Origin: Tubiluchus corallicola
Lineage: Eukaryota; Priapulida; Priapulimorpha; Priapulimorphida; Tubiluchidae
Assembly (NCBI GenBank): GCA_030141605.1
Contig: JAQGDQ010001249.1
Span: 1-52,270 of the forward strand
DNA length: 52,270 bases
Direction: 5' to 3'
Below, piece after piece: positions 17,210 to 26,415 of this stretch; position 1 is the stretch's first letter, and each line of letters opens with the position of its first letter. The position numbers and the translations under genes were made by a program. The notes beneath the pieces are model-generated. The model did not search any database. It was not told the origin of the DNA and worked only from the letters and a program-made list of their open reading frames with translations.

Positions 17210-18460
17210 ATGTCGAAAAATAAAGATAATACATTGCACCTCAATAGCATAGAAGAAGCCATAGAAGATATTAAGCAAGGCAAACTTATTATAGTGGTAG
17301 ATGACCAAGACCGTGAAAACGAAGGAGATTTTATTTGTGCTGCGGAGCTAATCACTCCTGAAAAAGTGAACTTTATGGCAACACACGGACGTGGGCTTAT
17401 CTGTGTTGCTATTACAGAAGACCGCTGCCAGCAGCTTGACCTTGAATTAATGGTAGGCAAAAATACCTCTTTGCACGAAACGCCTTTTACTGTATCTGTA
17501 GACCTTATTGGTGACGATTGCACTACAGGTATATCCGCTCACGATAGAGCCAAAACTATTAAAGCTCTTACCAACCCTAAAACTAAATCAGAGCAATTAG
17601 GACGTCCCGGACATATATTTCCATTAAAAGCTAAAAACAATGGAGTGCTGCGTCGTGCAGGACATACCGAAGCTGCTATTGATATCACAAGCCTTGCAGG
17701 GTTAGAAAAAGGAGGGGCTTTGGTAGAAATAATGAATGAAGATGGAACAATGGCACGTTTGCCTCAACTAATAGAGATAGCAAAAAGGTTTAACCTTAAA
17801 ATTATATCCATAGAAGACCTTATAGCTTACAGAATAAAAACGGAAAGTCTTATAATAAAAGGAGAAGATGTAAAAATGCCTACTAAAGAAGGTAATTTTA
17901 CACTTATTCCTTTTTTGCAAAAATCAACAGGAGAAGAACACATTGCTCTTATTAAGGGTAAATGGAAATCAGATGATTCTGTATTAGTGAGGGTGCATTC
18001 GTCCTGTATGACGGGGGACATATTTGGCTCATTAAGGTGCGATTGTGGAGCACAATTGCATAAAGCCATTGAAATGATAGAGAAAGAAGGAAAAGGAGTT
18101 GTTATATATATGCAGCAAGAAGGTAGAGGTATTGGGCTATTTAACAAAATAAAAGCCTACAAACTTCAAGAACAGGGAAGAGATACCGTTGAAGCAAACA
18201 TAGAGCTTGGTTTTCAAGAAGATGAAAGAGATTATGGTATAGGAGCTCAAATATTGCGTAGTCTTGATATTCACAAGATACGCCTTATTACTAACAACAA
18301 TGTGAAACGCATAGGACTGGAAGGTTACGGGCTGGAAGTGGTAGAAAGAATACCCCTTGAAATAGAGCCTACTCCATATAATAAAGATTATATGCAGGCT
18401 AAAAAAGATAAAATGGGACACAAACTTAGTTTATTTACTTATAAAGAAAATAAAAAGTAG
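17210..18460 (+). CDS. ribBA: Bifunctional DHBP synthase / GTP cyclohydrolase II
   Basis: This 416-residue protein fuses two riboflavin-pathway enzymes. Residues 1-205 are Rib[12 protein letters not shown] binds substrate and metal, and [11 protein letters not shown] and the [13 protein letters not shown] region complete the site that makes 3,4-dihydroxy-2-butanone 4-phosphate from ribulose 5-phosphate. Residues 210-416 are Rib[21 protein letters not shown] carries the three zinc cysteines, and [14 protein letters not shown] and [12 protein letters not shown] bind GTP and act in ring opening. Both catalytic sets look complete. The protein is cytosolic and feeds FMN/FAD synthesis. No other rib genes are adjacent. 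Confidence 0.95.
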   Translation: MSKNKDNTLHLNSIEEAIEDIKQGKLIIVVDDQDRENEGDFICAAELITPEKVNFMATHGRGLICVAITEDRCQQLDLELMVGKNTSLHETPFTVSVDLIGDDCTTGISAHDRAKTIKALTNPKTKSEQLGRPGHIFPLKAKNNGVLRRAGHTEAAIDITSLAGLEKGGALVEIMNEDGTMARLPQLIEIAKRFNLKIISIEDLIAYRIKTESLIIKGEDVKMPTKEGNFTLIPFLQKSTGEEHIALIKGKWKSDDSVLVRVHSSCMTGDIFGSLRCDCGAQLHKAIEMIEKEGKGVVIYMQQEGRGIGLFNKIKAYKLQEQGRDTVEANIELGFQEDERDYGIGAQILRSLDIHKIRLITNNNVKRIGLEGYGLEVVERIPLEIEPTPYNKDYMQAKKDKMGHKLSLFTYKENKK

Positions 18461-18529
18461 CTCTTCTGTATAACAAAAGATAATAGTTCGTATTATTTTA
18501 TCATTTGATATTTTATACTATTTATATCT

Positions 18530-19441
18530 ATGACCATACAAATACAAAATATCACCAAGCAATATAGCAAACAGAAAGCCCTTGATGGTATTAATCTTAG
18601 TATTAATAAAGGAGAAATAGTAGCACTACTTGGACCTAATGGAGCGGGAAAATCAACCTTAATGAAAATTATTACTGGCTACTTGCCTCAAACCAAAGGA
18701 AAAGTAATCATCAACCAACAAGATGCAGCTGCTACTAACTTTCTCAATTTAAGAAAAAAAATAGGCTATCTCCCCGAAAATAATCCTCTATATACAGATA
18801 TGTATGTAACAGAGTACTTACACTTTGTTGCCAAAATTTACCAATTAAAGAAACCAAGACAAGCCGTCCGTAATATTATTGACCTTACTGGCTTACAGAA
18901 CGAGCAGCATAAAAAAATACAAGCTCTTTCCAAAGGTTACCGACAACGAGTAGGACTTGCACAAGCACTCATTCATAACCCTGAGATACTTATATTAGAT
19001 GAACCTACCACGGGATTAGACCCTAATCAAATTATAGAAATAAGAAATCTTATAAAGCAAATAGCCCACAACAAAACTATTCTACTTTCTACGCACATAC
19101 TACAAGAGGCACAAGTTCTATGTAATAGAATTGTTATTATCAACAAAGCTAATATAGTAGCCGACAGTCCTACAACCAACCTTGCTACTCTTGCCAAGGA
19201 GCAACAGCAAGTAATTGTAGAGCTGGACAGTTCGGTTCCTCTTCAGCAACTACAACGAATAGAAACAATAGCAGAAGTAAAACAAACTGCTCCTAATACT
19301 TACACCTTTACTGCTCAACAAGGAGAAGATTGTCGTTCCCATATTTTCAACTTTGCAGTGGAAAAAAAATATACCCTCCTTACTCTTAAAGAAGAACAAA
19401 GAAGTTTAGAAAATATTTTTAAAGAATTGACATTAAGCTAA
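18530..19441 (+). CDS. gldA: GldA-like ABC transporter ATP-binding protein
   Basis: This 303-residue ABC ATPase has Walker A GPNGAGKST (near 36), Q-loop IGYLPENNPLY, signature LSKGYRQRVGLAQAL, Walker B LILDEPTTGLDP and H-loop STHI. The blocks YLPENNPLYTDMYVTEYLHF and LSKGYRQRVG match GldA of gliding Bacteroidota, which pairs with the membrane subunits GldF and GldG. A C-terminal regulatory domain of about 80 residues follows. No gldF or gldG is nearby, so the partner, and whether the cell glides, cannot be read here; GldA-like ATPases also occur in non-gliding relatives. Confidence 0.75.
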   Translation: MTIQIQNITKQYSKQKALDGINLSINKGEIVALLGPNGAGKSTLMKIITGYLPQTKGKVIINQQDAAATNFLNLRKKIGYLPENNPLYTDMYVTEYLHFVAKIYQLKKPRQAVRNIIDLTGLQNEQHKKIQALSKGYRQRVGLAQALIHNPEILILDEPTTGLDPNQIIEIRNLIKQIAHNKTILLSTHILQEAQVLCNRIVIINKANIVADSPTTNLATLAKEQQQVIVELDSSVPLQQLQRIETIAEVKQTAPNTYTFTAQQGEDCRSHIFNFAVEKKYTLLTLKEEQRSLENIFKELTLS

Positions 19442-19462
19442 TTTCTCTTAATTTTATAGCTA

Positions 19463-20272
19463 TTACTTTAATAAGGAGTCTGGCTCTTTAGCCATATGAT
19501 TGTAGGTAAGTTTTTCTAACCAAGCAGGGAATAATTTTTTGAGAAAAGTAGCAAGTTTTCCCTCTAAGAAAGTAAGTATCAATGTTCTTTTTCTTTTTTT
19601 TATAGCTGCAATCATTTGCTTTGCAACTTTTTCAGCTGACATCATTTTGTCCTCGTTTCTTGGCGTTTCTCCTTGTGAGCTACCATCAGCTGCTAAAGCC
19701 GTATTCCTAATATTAGAAGTTGTAAACCCCGGAGCCACTATTAGCACGTGCAAGCCTGTTTTTAAATTTTCCACACGAAGAGCTTCCAAAAAACCGTTCA
19801 TTGCATATTTAGAAGCTGAATAACCTGTACGAGCAGGCAAACCTATAAACCCTGCAATGGAGGATACACCCACCACCGAACCTTTGGATTGTAACAAATA
19901 AGGAACGGCATATTTGGTACAATACACAGTTCCCCAAAAATTGACCTCCATCAATTGATGTATTACACTTAAATCTACATCACGAAACAATGCTCGCATA
20001 GAGATACCTGCATTGTTTATCAAAACATCTATCCTGTTAAATTCCTCGACAGTTTTTGCTATCAGATTTTCGCAATCCTTTTGTATCCTCACATCTGTTT
20101 TTACTGCCAGCACCTTACTTCCTGTAGCAGAAAGTTCTTTCTTTATATCATTTAATCTGTCAATACTACGAGCAGCCAACACCAACTTAGCACCTTCTTC
20201 TATTAGTTCCTTTGCACAAGCCAGTCCTATACCAGAACTTGCTCCCGTAATGATTACAACTTTATCTTTCAT
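19463..20272 (-). CDS. Short-chain dehydrogenase/reductase (SDR)
   Basis: The preferred start is the ATG at 20272 (MKDKVVIITGASSGIGLAC, 269 residues); a TTG 33 bases upstream is also open but places extra residues before the Rossmann fold. Motifs are classical SDR: TGASSGIG cofactor loop, NNAG near residue 88, catalytic Ser in GVSSIAG and YSASK (Tyr and Lys). The Arg in AARSIDRL suggests NADP preference. The C-terminal extension (KKRKRTLILTFLEGKLA, then LFPAWLEKLTYNHM) resembles membrane-associated DHRS7-like SDRs. The substrate is unknown. The gene converges with gldA. Confidence 0.85.
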   Translation of the reverse strand: MKDKVVIITGASSGIGLACAKELIEEGAKLVLAARSIDRLNDIKKELSATGSKVLAVKTDVRIQKDCENLIAKTVEEFNRIDVLINNAGISMRALFRDVDLSVIHQLMEVNFWGTVYCTKYAVPYLLQSKGSVVGVSSIAGFIGLPARTGYSASKYAMNGFLEALRVENLKTGLHVLIVAPGFTTSNIRNTALAADGSSQGETPRNEDKMMSAEKVAKQMIAAIKKRKRTLILTFLEGKLATFLKKLFPAWLEKLTYNHMAKEPDSLLK

Positions 20273-20362
20273 ATTATTCTCATAGAATACATGTATTCCC
20301 CGCAATCATTTGATTAGTGAATGAATCTTGAAAATATGTTTGTTGTTTATGAACAAATATGT

Positions 20363-21526
20363 TTAAAAATGATGTTTTAAGCTTTCTTCTAAGTAAGGGT
20401 GATTCTTTGGCACAAGATTAGCTCTAGAGAGTGCAGTGAAAGTGATAAAAACAAATAACCCAAGGAACCCAAGATAACTGCCTATTTCTATAAGGCCTAT
20501 GCTATTTTCTTTTGTAGTAGTGCTAGGCATCACAGCAAAATACATTTCTATCCAATGTCCTATCATTAACCCAATGATAACTATTGTCATTATGGTGCTG
20601 TTACGACTAGTGTATCTTGGCATTAGTACAACAAAAGGTATTGCCCAGTTGAGAAGAATATTGAGTATAAATATAGGTTTCCATTCGGGGCTAAGGCGTG
20701 GAACAAAGTAAATAGTTTCTTCAGGGATATTGGCATACCAAATCAAAGTATACTGCGAAAACCAAAACCAACCCCAAAAAATACTGACGATAAAGATATA
20801 ACGAGAGAAATCGTGTAAGTGACTCTTATTAAGAAATGAAAGATAGCCTTGTTTGTTGAGAAATATTACAATAAGGGCTATTGCACAAATACCGTGCAAA
20901 AAGGCTGATACGAATATCTTTAATGCGTATATGGTGCTAAACCAGTGGGGGTCAAGAGACATTAGCCAATCTACACCCGCGAGTGAAAAAGTGAGAGCTA
21001 AAACAAAAATGAATATTTTGGAATAGAGTTCACTTTTCTTAAAAAATGTTAGACCTCCTTCTTGGTCTTCTTTGAGAGATAAGTGCCTTAGTATTTTATA
21101 AAGAATTATCCAAGATATAAAGAATACTGCGAGCCTTATAAGAAAAAAGGGTATGTTGAGATAAGGTGATTTATGTTGTAATAAAGCATCATGTTCTAAA
21201 ACTTCAGTATGCGACCAATGATATAAGGTATGTAGCCCAAAACCAAGCAATAAAAATAAAATGAAGGAAAAAGGAATATAAGCACCAAGAGCTTCGGATA
21301 TTCTTTTAAAACCTGCTGACCAGCCAGATTGTGTAATGTGCTGTATGGCAAGAAAGAAAGTAGCACCAATGGACAATGAAATAAATAGCACATTGTTGAG
21401 CAGATAATTAGCCCAGGTTTTATCAGGGTCAGTAAGAAAACCATAAGCAAATGTAAGTACACCAATAACTACTAACACAAGGCATATTTGCTTTAACCGT
21501 TTGGGAAAGGTAAAGTATTCTTTCAT
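20363..21526 (-). CDS. actF: Alternative complex III subunit ActF
   Basis: This 387-residue membrane protein has about ten hydrophobic helices and belongs to the same NrfD/PsrC-like family as ActC. It is the last of four contiguous act genes, which fixes the assignment. Recognisable blocks include AGVDWLMSLDPHWFSTIYALKIF and HDFSRYIFIVSIFWGWFWFSQY. Alternative complex III is the quinol:electron-acceptor oxidoreductase that replaces cytochrome bc1 in many Bacteroidota. ActF lies in the inner membrane and helps shape quinol handling or proton paths. It starts 11 bp after actE. No terminal-oxidase genes follow; an SDR gene does. Confidence 0.85.
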   Translation of the reverse strand: MKEYFTFPKRLKQICLVLVVIGVLTFAYGFLTDPDKTWANYLLNNVLFISLSIGATFFLAIQHITQSGWSAGFKRISEALGAYIPFSFILFLLLGFGLHTLYHWSHTEVLEHDALLQHKSPYLNIPFFLIRLAVFFISWIILYKILRHLSLKEDQEGGLTFFKKSELYSKIFIFVLALTFSLAGVDWLMSLDPHWFSTIYALKIFVSAFLHGICAIALIVIFLNKQGYLSFLNKSHLHDFSRYIFIVSIFWGWFWFSQYTLIWYANIPEETIYFVPRLSPEWKPIFILNILLNWAIPFVVLMPRYTSRNSTIMTIVIIGLMIGHWIEMYFAVMPSTTTKENSIGLIEIGSYLGFLGLFVFITFTALSRANLVPKNHPYLEESLKHHF

Positions 21527-21537
21527 TTTTTTATATT

Positions 21538-22080
21538 TTAATTATTTTGCAGCTTGTTTCTAATATAATTAATAACTTTCCACCTGTCTTCGGGGCGTAT
21601 AAGGGAGCCTTGCTCGCCCATTACTCCTTGTCCCATAGTAATTACGTGGTAGAGCTCTCCGTCTGGTGTATCTTTCAATACATTAGTAGTAAGAGATGCT
21701 GGTGGGAAGGGATATTTTTTACTAAGGAATAAGTTGCCTTGCCCATCTCCCTTTTCTCCATGGCAATTAAGACAATATATGTTGTATACTTCTTTGCCAC
21801 GTGTTAGATTTTCTTTTGTATTTTGCAGAGGGTTATGATAGGTTGTGCCTGCCAATGTTCTATCTCCTATTTTCAAAGTATAGGGCATTTCGCCTCGTGG
21901 TATAGTTCCTGCCACAGGTTCGCGTTGTGTTTTGCCATCTTCAAAGATAGGATTGGCAGCATTTGTTTCATAGGCTTTGGAATAGAACATATCGGGCATA
22001 TAGTCATAACCTGTATTGTTGTTGTTTCTATGACAAGATATTATACTAAAACCTATAAGTAGTGTAGCTAAATACTTCAT
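21538..22080 (-). CDS. actE: Alternative complex III monoheme cytochrome c subunit ActE
   Basis: This 180-residue protein starts MKYLATLLIGFSIISC, a lipoprotein signal with lipobox ISC, and then follows an asparagine-rich linker. YCLNCHGEKGDGQG near residue 104 is the single CxxCH heme site, and VITMGQGVMGEQ supplies candidate axial Met residues. It is anchored by lipid on the periplasmic face and passes electrons from the complex toward the oxidase. It lies 19 bp after actD and 11 bp before actF. Confidence 0.88.
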   Translation of the reverse strand: MKYLATLLIGFSIISCHRNNNNTGYDYMPDMFYSKAYETNAANPIFEDGKTQREPVAGTIPRGEMPYTLKIGDRTLAGTTYHNPLQNTKENLTRGKEVYNIYCLNCHGEKGDGQGNLFLSKKYPFPPASLTTNVLKDTPDGELYHVITMGQGVMGEQGSLIRPEDRWKVINYIRNKLQNN

Positions 22081-22099
22081 AGTAGTATTGTTTATGAGT

Positions 22100-22606
22100 T
22101 TATTTTTTGTTACTGATTATTACTTCTTCTGCCGCATTTTGCTTCAACAATTTTTCTAATACTGCTCTATTGCGTTTATTTTTCTCATAAAACTCTATTA
22201 CAAACTTATCATCAGTAATTCGTTTATCTATGATGTTAGGTTGTTTATGTGGATATATTTTAGCCCTAACATTAAAAGTAATAAGTGAAGTAATAGTAAC
22301 AGTAAGTATTGTTCCAATAAGAACAACGACAACATAAGGAGGTATAGTAGCAGAAGGCTTGCCGCCTATATTGAGCGACCAATCTATAACAGAGGTGTAA
22401 TACAAACCAGAAAGTATCGCAATAACAGCAAAAAGCCCGTAGAAATAAGCAGCATAAGTAATACGGGTTTTTCTTTCCAATTTCTCAAATACCTTATGAA
22501 TAGGGTAGGGGGTATATACCTCTTCTATATCGTATTCCTTTTCTTTAATAAGATCTATGGCTTTTAGCAAATCGTCTTCATTATTAAATATGGCTAATAA
22601 TTGCAT
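22100..22606 (-). CDS. actD: Alternative complex III subunit ActD
   Basis: This 168-residue DUF3341-type protein starts with a cytosolic MQLLAIFNNEDDLLKAI segment, then the diagnostic block EEVYTPYPIHKVFEKL. Two membrane helices follow (around residues 54-76 and 89-112). A soluble tail (ITDDKFVIEFYEKN) ends the chain. It is a small membrane subunit of alternative complex III. Spacing to actC and actE is 15 and 19 bp, as in an operon. Confidence 0.9.
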   Translation of the reverse strand: MQLLAIFNNEDDLLKAIDLIKEKEYDIEEVYTPYPIHKVFEKLERKTRITYAAYFYGLFAVIAILSGLYYTSVIDWSLNIGGKPSATIPPYVVVVLIGTILTVTITSLITFNVRAKIYPHKQPNIIDKRITDDKFVIEFYEKNKRNRAVLEKLLKQNAAEEVIISNKK

Positions 22607-22621
22607 AACAATGATTGTGTT

Positions 22622-23995
22622 TTATTTTACTTTTTGTTGTTTTTCAAGACTATATTTGTTTACTGTTTTTACCTCGTGTATGGCTATCATAGGTATATAG
22701 CGGAAGAACATCAATACTCCTACACCGAATAGTCCCAACGTTCCGATGTAAATAGCTACCTCTACAAAAGAAGGAGTGTAAGTAGTCCAGTTAGCAGGTA
22801 AAAAATCCTTGCTTAGTGAAGTCACTACAATATTGAACCTTTCGAACCACATACCTAAATTAATAATTAAAGAAATAATCAACAAGGCAGTAATGTTTTT
22901 ACGTATTTTTTTGAACCAAAACAATTGTGGAACCAGAGCATTACAGGTTATCATAGCCCAAAACTGTATAGCATAATCACCAGTAATTCTGTTTTTAAAA
23001 AAAGTAAACATTTCATAAGTGCTACCCGAATACCATGCTATAAATATTTCTGTAACATAAGCTGTTGCCATAATAAGGGATATAAAGATAAGTATCTTAG
23101 CAATAGCATTAAGATGCGAATCCTTGACATAGGCTTTTAACACGGGATATAATTTTCTGATAGTTATCATCAAAGTCATTACCATAGCAAAACCAGAGAA
23201 AATAGCTCCTACTACAAAGTAAGGTGGAAAAATGGTGGTGTGCCATCCCGGTTCTACCCCTACAGCAAAATCGGTAGATACAATAGAATGCACAGAGACC
23301 ACAAGCATTGCTGCAATACCCCCCAGCACAAAGCTCAATCCTTCGTAACGTATCCATTCTTTGGATGATCCTATCCACCCAAAACTAAGGAAACCATAGA
23401 TAGTTCTCTTAATTTTTGAGGTAGTTTTGTCTCTAATAGTAGCAAAGTCCGGTATCATACCCACATACCAAAAACTGGCAGATATAAGTAAGTAAGCACT
23501 GATGGCTATTACATCCCAAAATAGAGGTGAATTATAATTGACCCACAATGGCCCTCGTGTATTAGAGTAGGGAACAACGAAAAAGGCAAGCCATATGCGT
23601 CCCATATGTAATAGAGGAAACATTCCTGCACATAACACAGCAAAAACTGTCATTGCCTCAGCAGCACGGTTGATAGCAGTTCTCCATTTCTGTCGTAAAA
23701 TAAGTAAAAAGATAGAAAAAGCCGTTCCTGCGTGTCCTATACCTATCCACCATACAAAATTAATAATCGCCCAACCCCATGCTACGGAGTTATTCAACCC
23801 CCAGGTACCAATTCCTTGTGTAACTGTAACATATTGAGCCCATAGACCAAGACAAAGCATAAGGATACTTGTCCCCATTGCGAAAAACCACCATCGGGGG
23901 GCTTTAGCATTTATAGGAGAAATAATATCTTCCGAAATATTGCCTAATGTTTTTTTACCTTCTATTAAAGTTCCTCTTACTGATGTTTTATACAT
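22622..23995 (-). CDS. actC: Alternative complex III quinol-binding membrane subunit ActC
   Basis: This 457-residue polytopic NrfD/PsrC-family protein has about ten helices. Typical ActC blocks include NFVWWIGIGHAGTAFSIFLL, PLLHMGRIWLAFFVVPY and NMGMWFERFNIV-like LGMWFERFNIVVTSL near the end. It is the expected quinol-site subunit in the inner membrane. It starts at ATG 23995 directly behind a full promoter (24024-24055). Usually actA (multiheme cytochrome) and actB (Mo-oxidoreductase-like/Fe-S protein) come first in the operon; here they are absent, so those subunits must be encoded elsewhere in the genome. Confidence 0.9.
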   Translation of the reverse strand: MYKTSVRGTLIEGKKTLGNISEDIISPINAKAPRWWFFAMGTSILMLCLGLWAQYVTVTQGIGTWGLNNSVAWGWAIINFVWWIGIGHAGTAFSIFLLILRQKWRTAINRAAEAMTVFAVLCAGMFPLLHMGRIWLAFFVVPYSNTRGPLWVNYNSPLFWDVIAISAYLLISASFWYVGMIPDFATIRDKTTSKIKRTIYGFLSFGWIGSSKEWIRYEGLSFVLGGIAAMLVVSVHSIVSTDFAVGVEPGWHTTIFPPYFVVGAIFSGFAMVMTLMITIRKLYPVLKAYVKDSHLNAIAKILIFISLIMATAYVTEIFIAWYSGSTYEMFTFFKNRITGDYAIQFWAMITCNALVPQLFWFKKIRKNITALLIISLIINLGMWFERFNIVVTSLSKDFLPANWTTYTPSFVEVAIYIGTLGLFGVGVLMFFRYIPMIAIHEVKTVNKYSLEKQQKVK

Positions 23996-24023
23996 TGTAG
24001 GACATATTTTAGATAATTTGTGT

Positions 24024-24055
24024 CAAAAATAAATTTTATTGTAAAAATATGCAAA
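24024..24055 (-). promoter_or_regulatory. Promoter of the actCDEF operon
   Basis: On the minus strand TTTG (24055-24052) and TATTTTTG (24031-24024) are 20 bases apart, a full match to the Bacteroidota consensus, 29 bases before the actC ATG. Confidence 0.65.
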
Positions 24056-24065
24056 AAAAGATAAA

Positions 24066-24110
24066 AATAATAAAAGATGAGAATTAATTCTCATCTTTTA
24101 TTATTTTAAC
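24066..24110 (-). terminator. Long perfect hairpin terminator
   Basis: AATAAAAGATGAGAATT and its complement AATTCTCATCTTTTATT form a perfect palindrome flanked by A- and T-rich runs. It lies just past the stop of the beta-barrel gene and separates it from the act promoter. Confidence 0.8.
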
Positions 24111-24119
24111 TATCAACTT

Positions 24120-24899
24120 TTAAAATGCATATCCAATAGTAACGCCTGTTCTAAAGCCAGGTACTACAAGGTTATCAACCGTTGTTTTGATAGTGTTGTC
24201 ATTTCTTGTTGTTTTTATCTTGTTTTCAATAAAAGGAATATCACTTATACTGCTATCTATTTCTCTTACAAGTTCATCAAAAATTGCATCTAAAATATTT
24301 TCATCCATAGGAGTTACATTACTCTCAACAGTTGCAAAATTGACCCCTAAACCCAAAAAATACCAATCAATAGAAACCCTATCAGCAATCAACCATTGGA
24401 TACCCAGTTGTACTCCCAAACCAAACAAATTGTATTTTCCTGTTAGTTTTGTATCTACATCTTCTGCATTTCCTTCAACATCTAATGAAAAAACAGTTCC
24501 GGTAGTAATTTCATATTTTCTATATTTCAACTGTCCGCCAATATAAAATCCTGCTGGAATATCTTTTTTACTATTAAGGTAAAGCCGATATTCAGGCATA
24601 AAAGAGAAGCCCTTAAATTCACTTTCATTAAATGTACTTTCTAAGCTATTCTCATTTATTCCGTCTATAATAGCAGTAGGTAATGCTTGGGGAAAAATAG
24701 AAGTAACAGTCAAACTTACAGAACTTTTAGGTGTCAATATCCGCTCATAACTTAGCCCCAAACCATTAGCAAAGATTGTAGGAATATCTAATTTTACAAC
24801 GTTCTTTGGCCCAAGGAAGTTGTCGGCAACTTCCTTATCTTGTGCATATGAAAAAGAAAGGCTAAATAATAAAAAGGAAAGCAAAAGTGATTTTTTCAT
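24120..24899 (-). CDS. Outer-membrane beta-barrel protein of unknown role
   Basis: The ATG at 24899 gives MKKSLLLSFLLFSLSFSYAQ, a clean signal peptide with an AQ-D cleavage site (259 residues). An upstream in-frame start at 24926 would bury it. Amphipathic strands dominate (NVVKLDIPTIFANGLGLSYE, then YIGGQLKYRKYEIT, RVSIDWYFLGLGVNF), and the chain ends GVTIGYAF with a terminal Phe. The pattern resembles DUF3575-type or related small porin-like barrels. A charged insert around residues 195-245 may be a periplasmic or surface loop. Substrate and partners are unknown. Confidence 0.6.
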   Translation of the reverse strand: MKKSLLLSFLLFSLSFSYAQDKEVADNFLGPKNVVKLDIPTIFANGLGLSYERILTPKSSVSLTVTSIFPQALPTAIIDGINENSLESTFNESEFKGFSFMPEYRLYLNSKKDIPAGFYIGGQLKYRKYEITTGTVFSLDVEGNAEDVDTKLTGKYNLFGLGVQLGIQWLIADRVSIDWYFLGLGVNFATVESNVTPMDENILDAIFDELVREIDSSISDIPFIENKIKTTRNDNTIKTTVDNLVVPGFRTGVTIGYAF

Positions 24900-25022
24900 A
24901 ACGACATCTTTTAAAATTAAAGCCACGATATTAACTTATTAAAGTTGCTAAAATATCACTTTTTTTGTTTCCACATAATATATAGTTGATAAATATTAAT
25001 GACTTAAATATAAAAAAAACAT

Positions 25023-25030
25023 TATTTTTG
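25023..25030 (+). promoter_or_regulatory. Probable -7 box for trkA-trkH
   Basis: TATTTTTG matches TAnnTTTG 26 bases before the trkA ATG. No standard-spaced -33 TTTG is seen. Confidence 0.4.
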
Positions 25031-25056
25031 TTTCACTAAGAACAAAAACATAAAAA

Positions 25057-26394
25057 ATGGATATTATCATAGCAGGAGCAGGAGCAGTAGGAGTGCATCT
25101 TGCCAAAATGCTAAGTACTGAAAAACATAACATTACACTTGTAGATAATGATGAAGAGAAATTAGAACTTCTTAGCACACAAACAGACCTGCTTACTGTA
25201 GAAGGTTCTTTGTCTTCCTTTGAAGACCTAAAAAGAATAGGTGTAAATAAAGCCGATTTGCTTGTTGCTGTAACCAAAGAGCCAGAAACTAACATTACAG
25301 GTGCTATTTTTAGTAAAAAATTAGGTGTTAAAAAAGTAATAGCTCGCGTCAATAAAGAAGAATATATACTTCCTCGTAACATCAAAACACTACAAAGTAT
25401 AGGAATAGATTCACTGATATATCCAGAAATAATTGCTGCTCAAGAAATTGTTGCCTCCTTGAAATTTACTGGAACACGCCAAGTGCAAGAGTTCTCAGGA
25501 GGAAAGTTAGCCCTATTTGGTATAAAACTCTACCAAGGCACTCCTATTATTGGAATGACACTGCAACAAGTAGCAGAAACTTACAATAAAGTAGATTATA
25601 GGGTAGTAGCCATCAACAGGAGAAATTTTACTATTATTCCTCGTGGTGGAGAAAAGTTTGAACAAGGGGATATTGTTTTTTTCGTATCTCGTCCTAAACA
25701 TATGAACGATGTAATGCACGTTCTAAGAAGAGAACACCACAAAATAAGAAACCTAATGATACTCGGGGGCAGTAAAATAGGTGAAACCACTGCTCGCCTG
25801 TTAGAAAACGATTATAACGTAAAACTTATAGAAATAAATAGAGGAAGAAGCCAAAAATTGGCAGAAAATTTAAGAAAAACATTGGTTATTAATGGAGATG
25901 GTATAGACCTTGACCTGTTGAAAGAAGAAGGGGTAGAGAATATGGATGCTTTCATTGCTGTTACTGACAAGTCAGAGACTAATATACTTTCCTGCCTAAT
26001 GGCAAAAAAACTTGGTATAAAAAAAACCATAGCTGAAGTAGAGAACTTGGATTTTATTAGCCTTGCAGGTGATGCTGATATAGGAACACTTTTCAATAAA
26101 AAACAAATAGCTGCCAGCTACATCTATCGTTTTACAATGAAAACCAAAGTGTCAGACTTTAAAATGCTTGCTGCTGCAGAAGCAGAAGTGCTTGAGTTTG
26201 AAGTGAAAGAAGGAGCTAAAATAACCAAACGTCCTGTTAAAGATTTAAAACTACCTGAAAAAGCTAATATTGGAGGTGTTATTAGAAACAAAAAGTGCCT
26301 CATAGCCAAGGGAGACACAAAAATACAACCTAATGATAAAGTAGTAATATTTACACATCCTGCAGACATTAGTAGAATCGAAAAATTTTTCTAA
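25057..26394 (+). CDS. trkA: Trk potassium uptake regulator TrkA
   Basis: This 445-residue cytosolic protein is a tandem of two RCK units. The first NAD-binding Rossmann loop is IIAGAGAVGVHLAKML (GxGxxG) with acidic VDND at the end of beta-2. The second starts near residue 232 with LMILGGSKIGETTARLL and IEIN. Each is followed by an RCK_C (TrkA_C) domain, around 140-220 and 365-445. TrkA gates the TrkH channel in response to nucleotides. The trkH gene follows after 21 bp on the same strand, so the pair forms a complete system. Confidence 0.93.
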   Translation: MDIIIAGAGAVGVHLAKMLSTEKHNITLVDNDEEKLELLSTQTDLLTVEGSLSSFEDLKRIGVNKADLLVAVTKEPETNITGAIFSKKLGVKKVIARVNKEEYILPRNIKTLQSIGIDSLIYPEIIAAQEIVASLKFTGTRQVQEFSGGKLALFGIKLYQGTPIIGMTLQQVAETYNKVDYRVVAINRRNFTIIPRGGEKFEQGDIVFFVSRPKHMNDVMHVLRREHHKIRNLMILGGSKIGETTARLLENDYNVKLIEINRGRSQKLAENLRKTLVINGDGIDLDLLKEEGVENMDAFIAVTDKSETNILSCLMAKKLGIKKTIAEVENLDFISLAGDADIGTLFNKKQIAASYIYRFTMKTKVSDFKMLAAAEAEVLEFEVKEGAKITKRPVKDLKLPEKANIGGVIRNKKCLIAKGDTKIQPNDKVVIFTHPADISRIEKFF

Positions 26395-26415
26395 ATAAGA
26401 AGCTTCATATAATAA

